Assembly (NCBI RefSeq): GCF_000003605.2
Contig: NW_003147276.1
Location: 212,406 to 276,405 of the forward strand
Reading direction: 5' to 3'
DNA from: Saccoglossus kowalevskii
Lineage: Eukaryota > Hemichordata > Enteropneusta > Harrimaniidae
DNA: 64,000 bases
How positions within the stretch are numbered: position 1 is the first letter of the stretch; the number at the start of each line of letters is the position of its first letter. The notes under the pieces are model-generated. The model was given only the letters and a program-made list of their open reading frames with translations. It ran no database searches and was not told where the DNA came from. Made by a program: the position numbers and the translations under genes. This document shows, one piece after another, positions 54,601 to 63,600 of the stretch.

Positions 54601-57600
54601 TTAGCTACTGTTGATTTTGATGGGTAGCTTGGTTTGCCGATACCAGCACGGTTTTCAGCAGCAACTCGGAATTCATACTCATGATATTCATGCAGACCAG
54701 TTACCATGGATGTTGTTTCTGGTACTTTGTGAACAAAAGTCCATCTGTTTGTAAATGGTTCTTTCTTTTCAATAATATAGCTTGTGATAGGACTGCCACC
54801 ATCAGAGGCTGGGCGTGTCCAGGAGATAGTAATGGATCTAGCTGTAACCTCTGTCACATCGGGTGTTCCAGGCATACCTGGTACATCTAATAAAGTGGTA
54901 ACAAGAAAGCATTTGTAATATAAATCTTATGTGTGAAATTATTATAATTGTATATTAATAAAAACTAACTGTACATCTAATAAAGTGGTAACAAGAAAGC
55001 ATTTTTAATATAAATCTTTAGTGCGAAATTATTATAATTGTATATTAATAAAAACTAACTGTACATCTAATAAAGTGGTAACAAGAAAGCATTTTTAATA
55101 TAACTCTTAAGTGCGAAATTATTATAATTGTATATTGAAAACTGTAACTTTTTCTGATCTTTTAAATTTAGAAAACATTGATTGGTTAGAAGGTCAATCC
55201 ACCCTGCTAGCAACCAATCGGAATGATAGATAACTCACCATAAGGTGGTTTAGCGACTCTGGGTCCAGCAATTTCACTTGATTTACCAATGCCAGCTTTG
55301 TTTTCAGCAGTCACACGGAACTCGTATTCATGTCCTTCCCGGAGATCACCAACACTTAAAGTTAGATCTGCTACACTAAAACGGTTTACTCTGGCCCATC
55401 GCATAGTACCTTGATCTTTCTTCTCAACATAGTAGCCAGTAATTGGAGAACCTCCATCAGATGAAGGTTTAGACCATGTTAGTGTCATGGTTTTACCAGT
55501 GACACAGTCGATATTAGGAAGTCCAGGGGAACTGGGCACATCTGAAAATTGAAATTTATATTCAAATATGAATATCATATTTGCTCATTTAGAACAGGGC
55601 TCAAAATTCAAACTATTGTTTTGGGAAACCAAATATTAAAACTGGTTTCCCACATATTTATTTGTTAATTTTGGATTAAATGAACATAATTTCCCATTGC
55701 CAATAGTTCTTGATCAAATATTAATCTTATTTAGTAAATGATGACTGAATTAAACTATGCCACTCCAAGGAGCATATGTGTTAAAAAGTTTTGAAATAGT
55801 CATAGAGAAAAATGAAAAAAAAAAACAGCTTTAATTTTGCACAAGAAAACTTTCATGAAATATAATAACATTTTGCAATGGTTATTTATGTTAAATTTGT
55901 TCCATTTGATCTGAAATTATCAGAGTATAATAATTTCAAGCAGAAAATTGGAACTTACCATATGGCAGCTTAGCAATGACATAATCTGATGGTTGACTTG
56001 GTTTACCAACACCAGCTTTGTTTTCAGCCATTACTCTGAATTCATACACTGATTTTTCAATTAATCCAGTTACAGTGAAGGATGTGCCTGTTACTACATC
56101 TCTGTTTGCTTTCATCCATCGTGTACCATGTTTTTCTTTTCTTTCAATGATGTAGCCAAGTATTCTGCTGCCTCCATCTGATATGGGTGGAGTCCAGGTG
56201 ATGCTGGCTTTATTGATATCATAAGATGTAATCTCAGGTTTACCAGGTGCATCAGGCACGTCTGTGATGGTGAAAACATACAAAATTATAAACTCCAGTT
56301 CATGGGCAAATGGCTACAATTCAGAAGTATCAATAGAAAATTAAATTTGAAAGAGACTTATTGTTTATTTTGAATATAACACTGCATTTTTACAGTTTTA
56401 ACCAAATCTGGCTTTTGCCATCTAATGTGACACACACCTACTATTTAGATTTTTATCTAAAAACATTTAAAAATGTTGTTCAATTCAATGGGTGCAATAT
56501 TTTTTCATGCAGTATATCAGTTGTTGTTTTAGTTTTAAAATCTGAATACAACAACTCATTAAGTATCTAACAAAATATTAATTGCCTACCATATGGTGGT
56601 CTTGCAATTCTCACAGCTGATGGTTCACTAGGTTTACCAACGCCAGCAGCATTTTCAGCAGACACACGGAACTCATACTTGCTATCTTCAATCAAATCCT
56701 TGACTGTGAATGTAGTATCAGTGATAACATCCCTGTGTGCTTTGGTCCATCGTCCGGTTCTTACATCGCGTTTCTCAATGATGTATCCAGTAACATGTGC
56801 TCCACCATCCTGAACAGGTGGTGTCCAGGTCACAGCCATTGTACTGCTGGTGACATCCAGGATGGAAGGCACACCAGGAGCACTTGGAACAACTGAAATT
56901 AGGAGAAATTGTAGGTTACAATATATGAATCAAAGCAAAATAATTCACCAGAAAGTAACAACAATTTTCAACAAGAATTTCCAGAATGAATGGCTTGACA
57001 AATATTTCAGCCAGATCTGCCAATATCGATGGAAATTACAAATTTCAATAAGAATTGATACTCACCATATTTTGGTTTTGGTGTAATAGGCACGGACGGT
57101 TCACTTGGTTTACCAAAGCCAGCCTTATTCTCAGCAAGTATTCTAAACTCATAAATATTGCCTTCTGCTAGTTTATGAATAGTAGCCTTTGTCGCTGAAG
57201 TTGTTAGTTGTTCTGCTTTGCTGTATCGGGTGGCAAATCTGTCTTTCTTTTCAATGATATAACCGATTACTGGGCTTCCACCATCAGATGAAGGTGGTGA
57301 CCAGTTCAAAGTTACTGATGTATTGGTGATGTTTGAGACCTCTGGTGAACCTGGAGCAGCTGGAACATCTATTGAGAGAATATATTAATTTTAGTGACAT
57401 ATCCAAGATCAGACAAGCTATTTAATACATATTGTTGGTACCATAGTCAATGGAACATTCAATGTACATGTACGCTGACAATTTACTGAATTAAGCTCTT
57501 TAATTGCCTAAAGTTTGTATGTATTAAAAAATGTAAGTTCACACATTTGTGTGTGCACTTGAACACCAAATAACCGAATAACCTGAAGAATGGTATTCTT

Positions 57601-60600
57601 TCCATCTTCACCCTTAACACATTAAGTCATTTTTTCAAACCCACACATTTTTATAGACAATAAAAGTTATGTTTGCTCTAGGCGTTGTCCATTTTGCACA
57701 AAAATAATGAAGGAACTAATATAGTAACTAGCTATATGCAAAATGTTGCACCAAAACATTGGTTTGAAAAAAATAATGGCATTTGAAGGATCAAGAAACT
57801 CCAAAGACTAATGCAAGTTTGTGGGCAGCGTCTACTTACCATATGGTGGTTTTGCTAATCTTGCTTCGGATGGACTGCTTGGTTTGCCCAGACCAGCTTT
57901 GTTCTCTGCAATCACCCTGAATTCATATGTATGACCTTCTTTGAGATGAGTCACAGTTGCCATAGTTCCAGTGATAGCTGTTTTTACAATATGCCATCTG
58001 GTTGCGAATGAGGCTTTAGCTTCTATGATATATCCAGTGACTGGATTGCCACCATCAGTGGTGGGAGGGGTCCATGATAATGTCATTTCTGTGCTGTCTA
58101 CATTAGATATCATTGGTGTACTTGGTGAATCAGGTGCATCTGAATAGAGGTAATCAACATACAGAATTATAAGTAATACCATGTGCATGTACATTAGCAA
58201 AGAACTATGGTTTTACCAATGTGTCTATTTGTATGATCTATTCATCTTTGAGGAGACTGACTGTTATATAGTATGAATAACAAATTTCAAGTGTCTGAAT
58301 TGAATTACGAACATACAAATCATAAATTTTGCCAAACTTTTCATTTACAATGGCAAAGAAAATCAGTCAACAAGCATGGGCCATTCCTTTTTTATATTTT
58401 TTCCTTTAAGATGGCCAATACAAGAAGATCACTGTTATTTGATGTATTCATTTATCATGGCCACTTAATTTACTGAAATTTTTTCAGTTAGTTATTAAAT
58501 TTAGTATCATACTAAGAATAACTAAGAATAAAATAAATATTTATAATTGGTTATAGAAAACAAACCAACTAGTATGCTTAATTAAACCTCAAGAGATATA
58601 AATATCTTACCATATGGTGGTTTGGCTACTTTAGCAGCTGAGGGATAACTTGGTTTGCCAACACCAGCTTTGTTCTCAGCACTGACTCTAAACTCATATC
58701 TAGTTCCCTGGATCAGATCTGTCACAGTGTATGTCAAATCTTTGACCGGTTTTCTGGTTGCTAATGTCCACTTAGCTTTGCTTGTGTCCTTCTTTTCAAT
58801 GATGTAGCCAGTTATAGGTGCACCACCATCAGATACAGGGGGTGTCCAGGTGATGGTCATGAATGATGCATCAACACCAGATACGGAAGGTGATCCAGGT
58901 TGTCCGGGTACATCTGAAAAGATTAGAAATCCAGTTCATGTAATGTCTTTAAGAAATACAGCAGTAACTTTCTTTTCTAATTTTGGGAAATAAATCACTG
59001 CTGATAATTGTTTGACAATACCTTGTCTATTCATCGGGAAGTGTATATAAATAAATCAATGTAACAATGCAGGATTCTAGATCTACATATTAATGGTCCA
59101 ATTATATAGAAAATAATGCTTTATCTGCCTCATTAGGGTACCCTAGAGAATTAATGTGAAATAATGAAGACTATGCCAACATACCATATGGTGGTTTAGC
59201 AACATGGGCTTCTGATGCTTCACTGGGTGTTCCAACACCTGCAGCATTCTCAGCACAAACACGGAATTCATACTGGTTACCCTCAGACAAACCAGTGGCT
59301 TTAAATGTTGTATCTGTCAGAGCCATTCTGTTGATAGCCTGCCATCTTGTACTGAAGCGTTCACGTCTTTCAACAATGAAGCCAGTAATATCAGCGCCAC
59401 CATCTGAGGTTGGTTTGGTCCAGCTCAAAGTCATAGATGTCTCGGTGACATCTGATACAACTGGTTTACCAGGAGGACTTGCAAGCTCTATAAGAATGAA
59501 CATAAATTAGGGTTTAAAACTTCCGCTTTCATGTCTGTGTGTTTATATTCCAGCAAACATGTACACGCAATGATTATTCTTTCAACAAAAGTAGACAGGT
59601 ATGCAAATCAGTCATTATGTATAGAACTCTATAGATAATGATTGATTTGCATATTAACTTTCTTATTTGAGTAATTAATTTATAGTTATAATTAATTATG
59701 CAACTAAGAAAATTAATATGTAATAACAATATTTCATTTTGCTTTCAAACTTACGATAAGGTGACTTGGCCACTTCTATTTCCGATGGATTACTGTATGG
59801 TCCAACACCAGCTTTATTCTCAGCAGCAATCTTGAATTGGTACTTTGTACCTTCCGTTAGTCCAGTAACCTTATAAGATGTGTCCAGAACTTCTTCAAAA
59901 TTTACACGACTCCAGTAGAATCCAAATGCTTCTTTCTTTTCTATGATGTAATTAGTGATTGGAGCTCCACCATCTGATTTAGGTTTTGTCCAAGTCAGTG
60001 TCATATTTGTTTTATTGATGTTTGAAATTTGAGGCATACCAGGTGCTTCAGGTGGATCTGAAAGAACGTAATTTAAGACAACAGCTATAACAGGGTCCAT
60101 AGCACCAAGAGCCAAATAATTTCCAAGACTTTTTCAGACCTTTTCCCAAACTTTCTTGCATTTTTCCCAGGACATTTTGACCCTTAATTCAGGCCAACAT
60201 CATCACCAAAGTTCTGAGGATATGGTAGTTCCCTGGAGAAAATGGGCCTTTCTAAAAATGAATTAATAACTATGAAGAAATTCTTTTATTTTTCCTGTAA
60301 TTTAAAGACAACCCAAATACTTTCCAAACACTTTCAAAGAATGTTCCTGACGTTTTGGTCTCTGTGTAAAAATGTGCCTATACATACAAACTGTGTTTAA
60401 CCTTTGAAGTATGCTATCATTTTGTCTGTGAATTGGTAAAAATCACATGACCATATTTACTGGTAAAAGTAAACAACATCTGTTTATATATTACACTCAC
60501 CATATGGTGCTTTAGCAGTTTTGAGTTCAGATGCTTCACTAGGCTTGCCAACACCAGCTTTGTTCTCAGCAGCAACTCGGAATTGATAGGCAGTTCCTTC

Positions 60601-63600
60601 AGACAAGCCAGTAACAGTGAATGTAGTGTCTAGTACAGCATCTCTAGAAGCTCTCATCCATCGAGAGGAGTAGCAATCTTTGCGATCAATGTAATATCCA
60701 GTCACAGGACTGCCTCCATCATTGACAGGTGGAGTCCATGTCACAGTCATCTCATGACAATCAGCAGCAACAATGTTAGGTTTTCCAGGTGGCATTGGTA
60801 AGCCTGAAAAATAAAAGTGGATATAATAAACCATTTCAACATACAGAAGCTGTTTTCACTTCAGAACATAGCACCGACTTTTCGTCAACTTGACTGAATC
60901 TACATAATGCACAAGTATGCAGTATGTGAAGTGAGTTTAAAGTGCACCAGTCTTAGTTCACTTTAAAAAAATATTTCCATACTTAACCTAGAAAAATAAC
61001 TACTTACCATATGGTGGTTTAGCAACAACACTTCTTGATGGTTGACTTGGACTACTTAATCCAGCTTTGTTTTCAGCTAACACACGGTAAACATACTCAT
61101 TGTTCTCCAATAAGTCTGAGACTTTTAACATTGTGGCTTTCATGGGTGTAGCATTCACTCTGGTCCATCTGGTAGCAAACTTGTCCTTCTTTTCAACATA
61201 GTAACCGGTAACGGCAGCACCACCAGTTGACTCTGGAGGTGTCCAGTTGAGGATCATCGAATTTGCAGTAACGTCACTGACAGAGGTTGTTCCAGGTTGG
61301 CTTGGTACATCTACACCGAGGTAGAGATTGTTGGCAAAAATTGTTGAAGTGGTCATCAAATCCATACAGCACTTCATGCAACAGCGTGCACCATAAAAAT
61401 CAGGAACACTTTCATGCGTTTACCAGATGAATTGCACTCATGCGCATGCAGATTATGCAGCACTGATGATGGCAGAAAACATTGCACCATACATCTGTGT
61501 ATCTATTCACTTTACAAAAACAGCTAACTAACTTTGATAACATTGTCAATCCATGCAACTAGTTTAATTGCATATTAACCACACAACTGAGAAATCATAC
61601 TTTTTTGATATCACATATACTCAGAACTTTTAGTATCATTCTACAATCATTGCAAGCACTTACCTCTAAGTTCCTAGGAATGGTGACTGTTAGATTTCCT
61701 ACCTTAAGCACATGCACATATTTGATGTCTGTTACTTTCCATGCTGTTATTTTAACTCCCAAATAAGTATTTGTCACCATACTTACCATAAGGTGGTTTG
61801 GCAATTCTGGGATCGGATGGTTCACTAGCTTCACCAACTCCAGCTTTGTTTTCAGCACAAACACGGAATTCATACTCCTGCCCTTGTACAAGTTCAGAAA
61901 CGGTAGCAAAGGTTTCTTCAACAGTCTCAATCATAGCTCTACTCCATCGACCAAACTTCACACGCTTTTCAATTGTATAACCAGTAACTGGGCTGCCACC
62001 ATCTTCATCAGGTGCAAACCATTTCAATGCCATGCTCGTACTATCAGCTGTTGTCACTCTAGGTTGAGCTGGTGGCCCAGGCACATCTGGCAAAAAAGAA
62101 TAAGTATAGTGCGAAGAAATGAATGAATGGGCACACACATACAGAAAGGTTTTCTTCCAAAATTGGACATACAGAACAACATGCTAAATTTTATGTGATG
62201 TGCAAAATCAGACTGGACCTTAATTGAAGTTCCTAAAACACAGAAATGTGTTTCATATTTAACACAATAAATTGTACTCCATACACTGTGGGCAGTTTGA
62301 GGGATCGGCATGCATGACTTGAATTATTCAACCCAGTCTTACCATATGGTGGTTTAGCTATCCTTCCAACTGAATCAGGACTAGGTTTGCCAACTCCAGC
62401 TGCATTCAGAGCACTGACGCGCAACTTGTATTCTGCGCCTGTGATCAGTTCAGTCACGGTGTACGTTGTTTCACGCACAGGAGCAATAGTTACTTTGATC
62501 CACCTGTGTTTTGCGGTCTCAAGCAATTCAACAATGTAACCGATGATTGGACTACCACCATCAGAAACAGGTGGAGACCATGTAATTGTCATATCATGTG
62601 CATTAATCTGGATAATGTCAGGTCTGCCAGGTGAATCAGGAACATCTAGAGTGTTTTGAAATATGAGAAGCATGAAGATGAGGTACAGAAGAAGAGAATT
62701 GCAAAATATAAGAAAGAATGAAGAAGAAGAAGAGCTTGTACATGTTGTGTATCAACTTACCATACGGATGCTTAGCAATAGTTGGTGCAGTTGGTTCACT
62801 GAATTTGCCAACACCAGCTTTGTTTTCAGCGGCAACTCTGAACTCGTATTCAGTACCTTCCTTAAGACCATCAGCTGTGTAGGATGTTTCAGGCACAACT
62901 GAGATGTTTATTCTTGTCCATCTGGTGTCAAACTTCTCACGTCTTTCAATAATGTAACCAATTACAGGTGCTCCGCCATCGTCCAGAGGTGTATTCCATG
63001 TCAAGTTCATCTTGTTAGCACTTACTGCTGGGAGCTGTGGTTTTCTAGGTGCATCAGGAACAGTGTAAGGTGCTTTGGCAACAACATTAACAGATGGTTC
63101 TCCTGGTTTACCAACACCAGCTTTGTTCACAGCAGCAACACGGAAGTAGTATTCAGTGCCCTCATTAAGGCTGTGTACAGTTGTCGTTGTGCTTGTACTG
63201 GTATCTGTCATAGTCCATCTGGCGCTGAATTGTTCCTTTCTTTCAATAACATACTCAGTCACTGGACTTCCGCCATCATCTTTGGGCGCTTTCCATTTGA
63301 GAGTTGCACTTCTTGCTGTGATGTTAGAGATATCTGGTTTGCTAGGACTACCAGGAGGATCTAGTGAAGTTAATGATGAGGAGAGCAGAGTAGACAGTCA
63401 AGAAAGAAGTTTCAGATGAACATGTAAAAGTAGCATTTATGTTATGAGTTCAAGATGGCAGACCAGACATGCTGAAAGAAGTTAAGCAGCAATAAAACTT
63501 ACCATATGGTGGTTTCACTAAGACTGGTCCTGTTGAAGTACTTGGTTTGCCAACACCAGCAAGGTTCTCAGCAGTTATTCTGAAGTCGTAATCTGTTCCT

